A DNA stretch of 54,570 nucleotides, from the NCBI RefSeq assembly GCF_014697475.1, contig NZ_JACJRV010000048.1:1-54570 (forward strand), written 5' to 3'. This document shows, piece by piece, positions 1-8,835 of this stretch (position 1 is its first letter; each line of letters opens with the position of its first letter). The translations under genes were made by a program, and so were the position numbers. The notes below the pieces were generated by a model. That model had not been told where the DNA came from and made no database searches. It worked only from the letters and a program-made list of their open reading frames with translations. The stretch comes from Nostoc sp. FACHB-152 (lineage in GTDB: Bacteria; Cyanobacteriota; Cyanobacteriia; Cyanobacteriales; Nostocaceae).

Positions 1-90
1 TTAAAAGGATAGGGATTCATCGCATCTTTGAGTTGCTCACAGTATAAGTTCACCCTATCATTGCTGTGTCTATTTTTGGATCTTATTTAA

Positions 91-321
91 TTCTCAATCC
101 TTAATGGCTCTGAACACAGCAATATGAAAGAATTGCGTTTTAATGCTGGTGGCGGTGTTTGGCGTGTGGCTTTTGCTTTAGACCCAACAAGGCAAGCAAT
201 TCTACTTGTAGCAGGTGATAAATCAGGGGTTAGCCAGAAACAATTTTACAAACAATTAATTAAAAAAGCTGATGCCCGGTACAACAACCATCTTCTAAAA
301 TTAGAACAGGAGGATATTTAA
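91..321 (+). pseudogene. RelE/HigB-type (phage Gp49-like) toxin, 5'-truncated remnant
   Basis: The frame matches the C-terminal half of the phage Gp49-like/HigB toxin family (PF05973 type): NMKELRF, a VWRVAFALDP strand, then ILLVAGDKSG and a KADARYNNHL tail. The first in-frame ATG (124) lies inside the family's conserved NMKELR motif, and in-frame residues NGSEHSN before it also fit the family. The reading frame therefore once continued upstream. It is closed by a TAA at 88-90, and none of the three upstream frames contains a recognisable N-terminal half (about 50 residues expected). I infer that the gene was disrupted by deletion or rearrangement. The antitoxin-like gene starts 3 bp after the stop, as in intact toxin-antitoxin pairs. 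An alternative is a functional short protein from 124 (65 aa), which seems unlikely because the family fold would be incomplete. Confidence 0.7.
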
Positions 322-324
322 ATA

Positions 325-528
325 ATGGGCAAGAGTTTAAGCGACAAAATCAAAGAGCTTCCATTAGAGCGTCAAAAGAAAATTGAGGCACGCGCTCAGG
401 AGTTAATAGCTCAAGAAATGTACAGAAATAGAACAAGACAAGTGATGTATATAATGAGAAAACCGGGGGTTTTCTCAAAGCAAGAAGTAGCTGTTCTTAG
501 AAGAAATAAAGGACAGGTTTTAGTCTAA
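325..528 (+). CDS. Antitoxin-like protein of a decayed toxin-antitoxin pair (lacks HTH)
   Basis: This 67-residue protein begins with a segment typical of the XRE-type antitoxins that follow HigB/RelE toxins in cyanobacteria: KSLSDKIKELPLERQKKIEARAQELIAQEM (residues 3-32). In that family the segment is followed by a helix-turn-helix DNA-binding domain. Here it switches at about residue 33 to an unrelated basic tail ending in RRNKGQVLV, and no HTH is visible. I infer that the 3' half was replaced or frameshifted. It starts 3 bp after the toxin remnant, and the toxin's AGGAGG sequence at 308-313 serves as ribosome binding site. DNA-binding autoregulation is probably lost. The call rests on the N-terminal pattern and the context. 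Confidence 0.55.
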   Translation: MGKSLSDKIKELPLERQKKIEARAQELIAQEMYRNRTRQVMYIMRKPGVFSKQEVAVLRRNKGQVLV

Positions 529-651
529 TACTTCAGAATAAAGACATATGTGATCGTACTTCTGCTTTATTATCGGGCTAGGCGCGATCGCTTTTTGCTT
601 TTATGCTTGCTATAGCTTGTTTTATTAAAGGTAAAAACTGACATTAATGTA

Positions 652-885
652 TTAAGGATAAAGCAATTTTCTAGCTTTATCCTTATTCTCTTCAGAACAT
701 CTGTCAAGTAGGGACTCTTTTACTTGACTGCTCAAATTTTCCGCCCTAAGCCATTCAGTTAAATTGTACTTCCAATCATTTTCATCATAAAAACGCTTTA
801 CCCTCCCGTCTGCGTACAGCGTATAATCATTATCTTTAGTAGATGTACCCAGATAAGCGGTACATATTTCTTCAGGTTCGGTCAT
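652..885 (-). CDS. Hypothetical protein, 77 aa
   Basis: A small acidic/basic mixed protein (MTEPEEICTAYLG...) with no signal peptide or membrane segment. I do not recognise the family. The middle (TLYADGRVKRFYDEND, about residues 22-37) resembles short proteins with a single beta-hairpin sheet, but this is only an impression. A GGGA-type ribosome binding site lies about 7 nt upstream of the ATG at 885. It stands alone between the toxin-antitoxin remnant and the lytic transglycosylase gene, on the same strand as the latter but separated from it by a hairpin at 970-997. It is probably a real small gene, with moderate uncertainty. Confidence 0.45.
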   Translation of the reverse strand: MTEPEEICTAYLGTSTKDNDYTLYADGRVKRFYDENDWKYNLTEWLRAENLSSQVKESLLDRCSEENKDKARKLLYP

Positions 886-969
886 AGTTGTCCCTATTGA
901 TTGAAATTTTTACTTAAAATAAGACAGTCTAGCAATTTCTTTTTATTGCATATCGAACAAAAATTGTGC

Positions 970-997
970 AAACGTCTCAAAAAGATTCGAGACGTTT
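970..997 (-). terminator. Intrinsic terminator of the lytic transglycosylase gene
   Basis: A 9-bp perfect stem AAACGTCTC / GAGACGTTT with a 10-nt loop lies 20 bp past the stop codon of the minus-strand gene ending at 1017. A T-rich stretch follows on the minus strand. Confidence 0.65.
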
Positions 998-1016
998 TTG
1001 CTATTTTAATGCCAAA

Positions 1017-3224
1017 TCACTGGTTTGGTAATTTTGGCTGTGAGGCTGAATATTTCGCCACTACACCAGCAATTTCTGGGTTGTATAGTCGTAAATAATT
1101 CCAATAATTACCAAAAACTTGACGTACATAATTTCTGGTTTCGTCAAAGGGAATTGCTTCGACAAATTCATCTGGATCTTCTTTGGTGAGAGTTTGTAAC
1201 CATTTAGAAACATTGCCAGGGCCAGCATTATAACTAGCGATCGCTAACAGTGAATTATTCCCGTACTGCTGATGGGTATAATCCAAATACCAAGTACCTA
1301 GCATGATGTTGTCATTGGGATTGGTTAAATCAATTGTTTTGCTATCTAAGTTGGTTTTTGAGGCTATCCATTTTCCTGTACTAGGCATTACCTGCATTAG
1401 CCCTGTGGCACCAACAACTGATTTAATTGCCGGCTCAAACCGTGATTCTTGTCGAATTAACGCTGTAACTAGCAGGGGATTAAGTTGACGTTCGCCAGAC
1501 CATTTTTCAATCTCTTTCACATAAGGAAAGGGATAACGCGCCTGCCAGTAAGTGATTTGTTTACTTAAAGCTTGATACTGGGCTTGTTCTTTGGGTGTTT
1601 CCCGGTCTTCCAATTTAGAAATTGTGTCTATTCCCGAAAGATTTTCGCCTCTAGCTAGGCGCATCAATCCTTCAGTAAATTGTTCTGCAACCGTAGGCTG
1701 CTTTTTATTGGTAAATTCTGTTTCCCACTGCAACCAAGCATCACGATCTTGACCCAACAAATACAATTCTTTAAAGGTGTCTGAACCCGCAGTAGGTACT
1801 GGACGCTGGCGCGCCACTACTTCAGGATTCAGTTGACGCACATCATTAAAGTTGCCAACATTTAGCCCCAAAATATTGGCCGAGCGCCAGGCATAATAAG
1901 AGTAAGGAAACTGGCTAATTACGTACTCAAAGGATGTTTTGGCTTCTGGTTGCTTGCCAAGTTTCATCGCCCATTTACCTACCCAAAAGCCTGCTCTGGG
2001 AGCCAATATACTGCTAGGGTTATTCATGGCGATTGGTTGCGCCCATTCCCAAGCTGTAATGTAGTCTCCGGCTTTGGCTTTATCTTGGGCAACTTTCCAG
2101 CGATACTCTGCGGCTTCATCTGACTTAGCATATTTGCTAATCAATAAATCCCAAGCTTGTTGAGCCGATTTTGCATCATTTAGGCTTTGAAGAGTTTTGG
2201 CTTTGGTTGCTAATGCTGTTGGTGCTTGTTCTGGAAACTGAGTAATGACTTGCTCAAGATAAGGCAAGGCATCTTTGCGGGTTTTTGCCATATCTGCCAA
2301 ACGTAATAATGCAGTTCCCGTTTCTGAAGCTTCGGGGAATTCCTGCACTAGTTGCTTGTAGATTGCGATCGCTTTTTCTCTGTCTTGGCTTTGACCTTGG
2401 GCGCTTACCTGCAATCCCCGTGCTATGCGATAGAGAGTGCGGGCTGTTCTTGGTGCTTTGGTATAAGCGACCGCAGCTTTGCGAAATTGATTATTGTCCC
2501 AATAAGTCGTACCGATAATTTCCCAATCTGCTGATTTGAGATTTGGTTGTTTCACCAACTGATCCAATATCCCAACTATGCCAGGTTGGTTAGAGGCATA
2601 TTGCGCCAAAATTAATTTTAACTGCGGCTGATTGGGGTTTTCTTCCAGACGCTTGCGTATAATTTCCCAGGTGAGGGGATTAGAAGGAAATTGCGCGATC
2701 GCTTTATTTTGATTTTCTGGCTGACCTATTAAATAATGCGCCTTCGCCGCCGCCGCTTCTTTGGGATAGTCTTTCAAGACTTTTTGCCGCAGATCTGAAG
2801 CTTTACCTTCTTCACCTAAAATATCTTGCGCTTGTGCTTGCTTTAGCAATATATAAGGCGCTAAAACCGGATAATCTTTCTCTAAGCCTAACAGCAAATC
2901 AAGGGCTTGTTGTGCGTCCCTAGTTTCAACTAAATCGCTGGCTAAAAGATAGCGGGCGCGATTGCGGTCTGCTGAGGCTGATCCTTTAGTGAGTGCTTCT
3001 AACTTAGCTGCCCTTTCTACTGGCGATTGAGAGACTAGCCCAAACACTGCCGATTTGACTGTGTTGGCTTCTGATAGCTGTTCTGACTGATTTTTATCCA
3101 GTTTGAGCCATTGACTGAATGTTTTTCCAATTTCTGGTGCTGCCACCATTGCCCCAGCTGAAAAGGCAAACACTGCCGCGCCAATCATTAAAGGAACTTG
3201 GTTTTTTTGTAGTTGCTTCAGCAT
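1017..3224 (-). CDS. Soluble lytic murein transglycosylase (SLT domain with TPR-like repeats)
   Basis: A periplasmic or membrane-anchored peptidoglycan lyase that cleaves the MurNAc-GlcNAc bond to give 1,6-anhydro products. The 735-aa protein has an N-terminal hydrophobic anchor or signal (about residues 10-30). A long alpha-helical TPR/Slt70-like superhelix follows (about 60-560), and the C-terminal SLT domain carries the catalytic glutamate in RQESRF (E593), GLMQVMP (about 608) and SYNAGPG (about 664). This is the order seen in the Slt70 family. The frame can be extended to an ATG at 3290 (757 aa). The ATG at 3224 is preferred because it places the hydrophobic segment near the N-terminus and has a GGGT motif upstream. 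The gene is monocistronic, divergent from the SPFH gene, and ends at a clear hairpin. Confidence 0.9.
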   Translation of the reverse strand: MLKQLQKNQVPLMIGAAVFAFSAGAMVAAPEIGKTFSQWLKLDKNQSEQLSEANTVKSAVFGLVSQSPVERAAKLEALTKGSASADRNRARYLLASDLVETRDAQQALDLLLGLEKDYPVLAPYILLKQAQAQDILGEEGKASDLRQKVLKDYPKEAAAAKAHYLIGQPENQNKAIAQFPSNPLTWEIIRKRLEENPNQPQLKLILAQYASNQPGIVGILDQLVKQPNLKSADWEIIGTTYWDNNQFRKAAVAYTKAPRTARTLYRIARGLQVSAQGQSQDREKAIAIYKQLVQEFPEASETGTALLRLADMAKTRKDALPYLEQVITQFPEQAPTALATKAKTLQSLNDAKSAQQAWDLLISKYAKSDEAAEYRWKVAQDKAKAGDYITAWEWAQPIAMNNPSSILAPRAGFWVGKWAMKLGKQPEAKTSFEYVISQFPYSYYAWRSANILGLNVGNFNDVRQLNPEVVARQRPVPTAGSDTFKELYLLGQDRDAWLQWETEFTNKKQPTVAEQFTEGLMRLARGENLSGIDTISKLEDRETPKEQAQYQALSKQITYWQARYPFPYVKEIEKWSGERQLNPLLVTALIRQESRFEPAIKSVVGATGLMQVMPSTGKWIASKTNLDSKTIDLTNPNDNIMLGTWYLDYTHQQYGNNSLLAIASYNAGPGNVSKWLQTLTKEDPDEFVEAIPFDETRNYVRQVFGNYWNYLRLYNPEIAGVVAKYSASQPKLPNQ

Positions 3225-3570
3225 TGATACCCGCTGAAAATGTTGACAGATTTTTGAAACTCTAGCACTATTAGCCAGAAATGTTAGCAAATTTTAATGT
3301 TTTCGGTCTTTTTAATTTTACATAACAAGATTCCATAATAGATCTACTTTCTTTATTCAGCCACAACCGTTACAAAGCTATAGTTTATAACAATTTAACC
3401 CAGAGTTTATCTATTAACCTCTCTAGTGCTGAGTTGTGGTGTACCATTGCGATCGCTACCCACCTAGACGACTGATCCCGGTTTTATGTTGCACTTTCTA
3501 CATAATTACTCTTATTACATCTATCCCAAGACTAAAATAGGTCTATTTCAACCTAATCATAGGTAAGAAT
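3225..3570. promoter_or_regulatory. Divergent intergenic region between slt and SPFH genes (346 bp)
   Basis: No gene is seen here. The region is AT-rich with one HIP1 octamer (about 3450). It should hold the promoters of both divergent genes. I cannot assign -10/-35 boxes with confidence. Confidence 0.4.
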
Positions 3571-4344
3571 ATGGGTACATTGATAGGTACAGTTTTTACA
3601 TTTTTGATATTCTTTGCAGTAGCCGGATTCAAGCTAGATAGAGAATATCAGCGTGGTGTAATTTTCCGTTTAGGTAGAATAAATGGTGTACGTGGCCCTG
3701 GCTTATACTGGATTATTCCGCTTGTTGAGCAAAAAAATCAAATCGATATTCGCACCAAAACTGTCAATATAGAGCCTCAAGAAACAGTCACAGCCGACAG
3801 CGTTACTATTAAAGTCAATGCCGTACTTTATTACCGCATTCTTGACCCTTCAAAAGCGATTAATAAGGTAGAAAACTACGAAATTGCTGTTTATCAAACC
3901 GCGCTGACGACATTACGTAATGTTGTCGGACAAAATATTTTGGATGATGTTCTACAAAACCGCGACAAAATTAATAACAAAGTTCAAGAAATTGTAGACG
4001 AAATTACCGAACCTTGGGGAGTTGTCATTGAACGGGTAGAAATGAAAGATGTCGAAATTCCTCCCGCAATGCAACGCGCAATGGCTAAAGAAGCAGAAGC
4101 AATTCGAGAAAAACGCGCTCGCATAATTAAAGCGGCGGCTGAACAAGAAGCCTCCATCAAACTAGCAGAAGCTTCCAAACTAATTTCCGAAAATCCAGCC
4201 GCATTGGAGTTACGGCGGTTACAAATGCTTACAGAAGTAGGCGCAGAAAATAACACGACTACCCTAGTAATGATTCCTTCTGATTTTATTACTTTGGCTA
4301 AACGTTTATCAGATGCTGTCCCCAATAAAGAACAGCAGCAATAG
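3571..4344 (+). CDS. SPFH/band-7 (stomatin/slipin-like) membrane protein
   Basis: A 257-aa stomatin-type protein. It has one N-terminal membrane segment (residues 1-20), then the REYQRGVIFRLGR signature that opens slipin SPFH domains, GPGLYWIIP, and TVTADSVTIKVNAVLYYR. The helical part contains VERVEMKDVEIPPAMQRAMAKEAEA and is followed by a charged coiled coil (about 170-215). Slipins form membrane-associated oligomers that organise microdomains and protease partners. The usual NfeD-type partner gene is not adjacent. The ATG at 3571 has a short AGG ribosome binding site 7 nt upstream. It looks monocistronic. The family assignment is firm, but the specific role is not visible from the sequence. 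Confidence 0.92.
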   Translation: MGTLIGTVFTFLIFFAVAGFKLDREYQRGVIFRLGRINGVRGPGLYWIIPLVEQKNQIDIRTKTVNIEPQETVTADSVTIKVNAVLYYRILDPSKAINKVENYEIAVYQTALTTLRNVVGQNILDDVLQNRDKINNKVQEIVDEITEPWGVVIERVEMKDVEIPPAMQRAMAKEAEAIREKRARIIKAAAEQEASIKLAEASKLISENPAALELRRLQMLTEVGAENNTTTLVMIPSDFITLAKRLSDAVPNKEQQQ

Positions 4345-4992
4345 CTATCCTAATATCCTTTCACTTTAAGTTTGATACAAATAGGCAGCAGGGAGCAGGG
4401 GAGCAGAGGAGAAATTATTTGTATCATTTATAGGGTGAAATGGTATATGATACAAGGCTTTCAGCTTTGATTAGATGTGCAGTGTTTGTAATGTTGGGAG
4501 ACTCATTAATGAAATATATCTTAATTAAGTTATGAAATTTTGACATTACGACACTTGGAGAATATATACCTATAGCGTATTTTCCATCTACGCGTTATTG
4601 CTGATGAAAATAGCCAAAAGCCTTACAAGCTAAGTATTCTATTGATTAGACTAGACACTGAAAACGGATGTATTAACTTGAATAAATATGTATATCTGTA
4701 TCTAAAAATACATAAGATTTCACAGTAATTGGCTCGCTGGTGAGTAGGGAATTAGCCCTCATAATTAATGTTTGGCAAAAAACGAAATATTTGCCAGCTT
4801 TATTTCATCAGGATTTTGGCTATTTCTGCTGCTATCTAACTTATCTCGATAGCTTAATTTCCATCAAGTTCATAGATTTAGTGGCCTTCTGTTTGTGGGA
4901 ATTTGGCAACCTATTGAATTACTAAAAATAACTCGTTAACTTATTAATTAAGCCCTATTTCACAGCATTTCTTTTAGGAAGTTAATTCTAAA
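4345..4992. other. Intergenic region without a convincing gene (648 bp)
   Basis: AT-rich DNA. It contains a degenerate G-rich tandem stretch at about 4384-4412 (units of the form GGGAGCA), typical of dispersed heptamer repeats in this genome. A 61-codon frame at 4740-4925 has no ribosome binding site and no recognisable protein character, so I do not call it. The 3' end holds the promoter of the copper-storage-like gene. Confidence 0.4.
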
Positions 4993-5394
4993 ATGACTGA
5001 ATCTATCCTCACCACAGTAGAAGCTGGCAAACAAACTTGCATCGAATGCCATACTATTTGTATTGATACCCTCAAATACTGCAAAGAGCATCGGGGTAAG
5101 TATATAGATTTAACCATGATGTCGATGATGCGTGACTGTGCAGAAATGTGCATGATGTGCGTCAACATGATAAACGATGGTTCTGAGTTTATGGGCAACG
5201 CCTGTAGTTTATGTGCCGAAATGTGCGATCGCACTGCAATGGCTTGCGACCAGATGAATGAAGATCCTAAAATGATGTACTGCGCTGCCATTTGCCGCAA
5301 ATGCGCTGAACACTGCAAATCAATGGCATTAAATTCGGCTTCTTACTTCCGCAGAGCTAGTTCAATTAACGAAGATGCTCTTTTACCTAGCTAA
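4993..5394 (+). CDS. Four-helix-bundle copper-binding protein (Csp/DUF326-like)
   Basis: A 133-aa Cys- and Met-rich protein with 15 cysteines, mostly in CxxC and CxxxC spacings on helices (TCIECHTIC, CAEMCMMC, CSLCAEMC, CAAICRKCAEHC). This is the pattern of the Csp copper-storage/DUF326 family, where cysteines line the core of a four-helix bundle and bind many Cu(I) ions. There is no signal peptide, so it resembles the cytosolic Csp3 class. The likely role is copper buffering or detoxification, which matters in a cyanobacterium that must feed plastocyanin and cytochrome oxidase. It is monocistronic and ends before a 28-bp palindromic terminator shared with the convergent gene. No obvious copper operator was recognised upstream. 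Confidence 0.85.
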   Translation: MTESILTTVEAGKQTCIECHTICIDTLKYCKEHRGKYIDLTMMSMMRDCAEMCMMCVNMINDGSEFMGNACSLCAEMCDRTAMACDQMNEDPKMMYCAAICRKCAEHCKSMALNSASYFRRASSINEDALLPS

Positions 5395-5434
5395 TTTAAT
5401 TTTCCCAGCATTGAGAATAAAAATTTAAGGCAAA

Positions 5435-5462
5435 GCGGCGATATTAATATTAATATCGCCGC
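5435..5462. terminator. Perfect 28-bp palindromic bidirectional terminator
   Basis: A self-complementary sequence with arms GCGGCGATATTAAT / ATTAATATCGCCGC. It sits between the convergent genes ending at 5394 (+) and 5477 (-). T-runs flank it on the plus strand (TTGTTTATT) and A-runs on the other side, so it can terminate both transcripts. Confidence 0.7.
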
Positions 5463-5476
5463 TTGTTTATTGAATT

Positions 5477-6094
5477 TTAATCATTAGGTGCATTAGGAAT
5501 TTGGATATCAATATTGGCTTGAGATAAATTAGGAACTGGCCATGTTACTTGCTCAGGCTTGAGAACTTCCATCAGTGCAGGTGAAACAGTAAATTGAATT
5601 TCTTGCGTCATCGGATTAGTTGTCGCAATCAGTTGCGCGCCATCTGTAAGTTTTAAAAGTGCTGGTTCTCCTGGTGTCAAGTTTAAGCCTGCCACTTGAG
5701 CATCATTAGGTAGATACACAGCATCACAATCCCAGTCTTCATCGGTAGTTTGTCCAGTTCCTAAATAATAAAGACTGTTCTGAATTGAGTCTTCAGGTTT
5801 GCGAGTATAAATAGCCAGAGGTCTTCCGGTTTCATTCCGACAACTTGCCCAATCTTCTGAAGTTTCGAGAGTTTGTTTTTGTAATTGTAGAGCAGCAATT
5901 TTTTGTTGTAATTCTTCTGCGGTATAGCCAGACTGTTCTGGATTGTTGCTAGCCATTAAAAGACTATTTAATTTTTGTACAACTACAGGATAGTCAGGGC
6001 TAACTTTAGACATTTTATCTGCCCAAGAAGGTTGGGCTATGGCTAAATTTATCAAAAAGAATAATGCACATAGTAAAATTTTAGCTATTTTCAT
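5477..6094 (-). CDS. Secreted protein of unknown function, 205 aa
   Basis: Begins with a classic Sec signal peptide (MKIAKILLCALFFLINLAIA, cleavage probable after PSWA, about residue 26). The mature part has a ruler-like helical segment (EELQQKIAALQLQKQTLE), then a beta-rich region with two cysteines (WASCRN and DWDCDAV) that could form a disulphide. I do not recognise the family. The frame is open to an ATG at 6118, but the ATG at 6094 has an ideal AGGAG ribosome binding site 8 nt upstream and places the signal peptide at the N-terminus, so it is chosen. It converges with the copper-protein gene and shares its palindromic terminator. Confidence 0.7.
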   Translation of the reverse strand: MKIAKILLCALFFLINLAIAQPSWADKMSKVSPDYPVVVQKLNSLLMASNNPEQSGYTAEELQQKIAALQLQKQTLETSEDWASCRNETGRPLAIYTRKPEDSIQNSLYYLGTGQTTDEDWDCDAVYLPNDAQVAGLNLTPGEPALLKLTDGAQLIATTNPMTQEIQFTVSPALMEVLKPEQVTWPVPNLSQANIDIQIPNAPND

Positions 6095-6340
6095 AGACTG
6101 GCTCCTGGTTAAAAGCATCCTGGTTGTTTATAACAATTTGCTGTGCAAGCAATCAGTACAAACACATCTTCAAAATATTGATTTTAAAGAATAAAGTCAA
6201 ACACTCTTTTTTTTTAATTGCATAAACAAAAGTAATGGTATGTTATTAAGCTATCAATATTTTTGTTGATTTATTTAAAATTAGATAGTAACATCATCAA
6301 ACCATCTAAATTAAGGTGATTTCAAAGCATTTCGGCTAAA

Positions 6341-7948
6341 TTAAGGCATGATTTGAATTAACTGATAACCTTTTACTTGACCAAAAACACGATGAGGTCG
6401 AGATAATTCAGGTGCATTTTTTAAATCAATCCAAGCGTAACTAGAAGCTGGTAGTTCTGAAATTGACTCTAACCTTGAACCGTGAATAGGAGTGTAGAAA
6501 TTCAACAAGACAGCGTTTTTTCCATAAACTTTGACAAAGTATATTGGATGAGTTTGAATAATCGAAGCGATCGCTCTTTGTTGAAAAAAACTTCTAAAGG
6601 CAGGGTTATAATCACCTATTAAACCCAAACTTCCAGCCACCGCCAAAGCCAGCCAACAAGGAATCAACCAACCAGCCAACCAGTAACGCGCTGTGAGAAA
6701 CTTGTAACCAAAGTGATGACGACCAAGCCACACCGCAGGTAACATTAACCAACCTAACCCTACAATCAAGCCAAGGGGTGCATACTTGCGGATGTCTGCA
6801 TTACCCCAAATTAAAATGCATATACCCGCTAGTAAAAGTAAAAAACCTAATCCGCCAAAGCCATAACTTAGATTACGAGAAATGTTTGTTGCTGGTTTCG
6901 TCTTCTCGTAAACTTTGCTCAACCAATCTAAACCTAACGCTGCTAACAAAGCAATAAAGGGATAAAGGCAAAGACTATAGTGCGATAACCGCGTTGAGAA
7001 AATACTTAGTTCTATAAATAAAACTATAGGAAATCCAACTAATAATAAATGATAGTGAAGAATAGGACGGCGAAATTCTACAACAAATCCCAAAATACTA
7101 AAAAATACCCAGGGAAATGCTTTTAAAGGAATATTCCAAAAATAAAAAATTATTCCGTTGCCCTCACGTTCTTCCGAGCCTAATTGCAAAACAAACTGTA
7201 ATAAAGCATCCAAACTACCGCTACCAAAACGTTGCCAGCTAAACCACAGCCAACTCAAAGTAGGGATAAAACCTAACAGTAACCCTAAATATAAAATAGG
7301 GCTAGCTAGATGGCGATGACGGCGATGTTCCCCAATTAAATATGGCAAGAGTGCCACTGCTGGTAAAAATATCATAAAGCTTCTAACTAAAAAGCCGAAG
7401 CCTAAACATAAACCTGCAATAAATCGCCAAACACTTGCATATTTAGGTTGTAATTCTGCTTGAAATAAAGAAAAAATTGCCAACAAGACTAAAAATATCA
7501 TTGGCATATCAGGCGTACCTAAACGGCAGTATTGCAGCCAAAGAAACTCTACACTTAAAATTGCTGCCGCCAGCCAAGCTAATTTTTTACCAATGAAAAT
7601 TTTGCCGATTTCATATGTTAATAATAAACAAAATATTCCGGCGATCGCACTAGTAGCCCTCCCACTGACTTCACTCATCCCAAACAGTTTGTAAGCACTA
7701 GCAATTATCCAATAAGGGCCAGGTGTTTTATGATGCACAGTCCCCCAAGGTGCTATCCAATCGCCAGAATCAAGCATCTGCCTAGCACGCCAAGCATACA
7801 GCCCTTCATCGTGCGCCATGAGGCTATTCTGCCCAGAGGTGAATAGCAATAAAGGTACTAGCCAAGTTAATAAACTGAGATAGGGAAAGGCTGCTGATAA
7901 GCGAATTCGCCGCCAAATAGACTGGATAAACTGGGATGTCGTCAACAT
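6341..7948 (-). CDS. PMT/ArnT-like glycosyltransferase, integral membrane (GT-C fold)
   Basis: A 535-aa polytopic membrane protein of the dolichyl-phosphate-mannose mannosyltransferase/ArnT superfamily. These enzymes move sugar from a polyprenyl-phosphate carrier to lipid or protein acceptors on the outer side of the inner membrane. The first periplasmic loop carries HDEGLYAWRARQM with the catalytic acidic pair D47-E48, followed by GDWIAPWG and KTPGPYW, all typical of this family. About 11-12 hydrophobic segments follow, and a small soluble C-terminal domain lies at about residues 440-535. The acceptor cannot be deduced. It is monocistronic, and no glycan biosynthesis genes surround it. Confidence 0.85.
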   Translation of the reverse strand: MLTTSQFIQSIWRRIRLSAAFPYLSLLTWLVPLLLFTSGQNSLMAHDEGLYAWRARQMLDSGDWIAPWGTVHHKTPGPYWIIASAYKLFGMSEVSGRATSAIAGIFCLLLTYEIGKIFIGKKLAWLAAAILSVEFLWLQYCRLGTPDMPMIFLVLLAIFSLFQAELQPKYASVWRFIAGLCLGFGFLVRSFMIFLPAVALLPYLIGEHRRHRHLASPILYLGLLLGFIPTLSWLWFSWQRFGSGSLDALLQFVLQLGSEEREGNGIIFYFWNIPLKAFPWVFFSILGFVVEFRRPILHYHLLLVGFPIVLFIELSIFSTRLSHYSLCLYPFIALLAALGLDWLSKVYEKTKPATNISRNLSYGFGGLGFLLLLAGICILIWGNADIRKYAPLGLIVGLGWLMLPAVWLGRHHFGYKFLTARYWLAGWLIPCWLALAVAGSLGLIGDYNPAFRSFFQQRAIASIIQTHPIYFVKVYGKNAVLLNFYTPIHGSRLESISELPASSYAWIDLKNAPELSRPHRVFGQVKGYQLIQIMP

Positions 7949-8064
7949 TAATTTGAAAATTTTATTTCTGTATGGGCGGAGTTATGCAAACTTATTTCAT
8001 TAAAATATGTAACAGAGTGCTTGTGTAGATGAATTTTTGTAAAAAAGTTTTCTCATAGATATTT

Positions 8065-8709
8065 ATGATACTCAAACCAACTCAACGCCAAAAATTAGAC
8101 GAGACAGACGATAAGCTATTTTATGCCTATCCCCGGTTTGTAACTCATGTTGATGATGGATTTATTCAACAGCTAACAGATTTATACCGCGATCGCCTTA
8201 AACCCAACACCCGCATCCTTGATATGATGAGCAGTTGGGTGTCTCATCTGCCAGAGGAAATACAGTTCGCCCATGTCGAAGGACACGGACTCAACGCGGA
8301 GGAATTAGGACGAAATCCCCGCTTAAATCATTACTTTGTCCAAGACATCAATGCAATTCCGCAGCTACCTCTCCCAGACGAAGATTTTGATGCGGTTTTG
8401 ATTTGTGTTTCTGTGCAGTACGTACAGTACCCAGAAGCAATCTTCTCGGAAATTCATCGCATCCTCAAACCCGGTGGCGTTGCTATTATCAGTTTTTCTA
8501 ACCGGATGTTCTTTGAAAAAGCAATTCAAGCTTGGCGCGATGCTTCCGAACCCGCAAGAGTCGAATTAGTCAAAGGCTACTTCAACTCAGTACCAGGATT
8601 TAGCACTCCGGAAGTGGTTTCTCAACAGTCAACAGTACCCGATATTTTAAGGTGGATGGGTATTGCTGGCGGAGATCCCTTTTATGCGGTGATTGCTTAT
8701 CGAAATTAA
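8065..8709 (+). CDS. SAM-dependent methyltransferase (class I, Methyltransf_11-like)
   Basis: A 214-aa protein with a shortened Rossmann methyltransferase core. ILDMMSSW takes the place of the usual motif I (about residue 50), so the canonical GxGxG is missing. VEGHGLN follows as the motif II region, then LPLPDEDFDAVLICVSVQYV as motif IV, and HRILKPGGVAIISFSNR (about 130-147) as the conserved post-II strand. The atypical motif I is a feature of the cyanobacterial/plant subgroup I associate with this sequence type. The substrate is unknown. The gene stands alone; downstream (about 8730-8765) is a dispersed repeat of the TTTGCGTCC/GCGGTTCGA type. Confidence 0.8.
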   Translation: MILKPTQRQKLDETDDKLFYAYPRFVTHVDDGFIQQLTDLYRDRLKPNTRILDMMSSWVSHLPEEIQFAHVEGHGLNAEELGRNPRLNHYFVQDINAIPQLPLPDEDFDAVLICVSVQYVQYPEAIFSEIHRILKPGGVAIISFSNRMFFEKAIQAWRDASEPARVELVKGYFNSVPGFSTPEVVSQQSTVPDILRWMGIAGGDPFYAVIAYRN

Positions 8710-8835
8710 GCCAGAACTCTCTCAAACTCTTCCTTCGCGCCCTCTGTGTCCTTGGCGGTTCGATACCTTACTGGCTCGTAAGGTATCAACATTAGCTAGG
8801 CTATGGATATGAAATCATAAAACGCGATCGCAATT

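Noticed and set aside
901-1098. 65-codon plus-strand reading frame
   Set aside because: It overlaps the lytic transglycosylase coding end and its terminator hairpin, and has no ribosome binding site or protein character.
4740-4925. 61-codon frame in the intergenic region
   Set aside because: No Shine-Dalgarno, atypical composition, and no similarity to any family I know.
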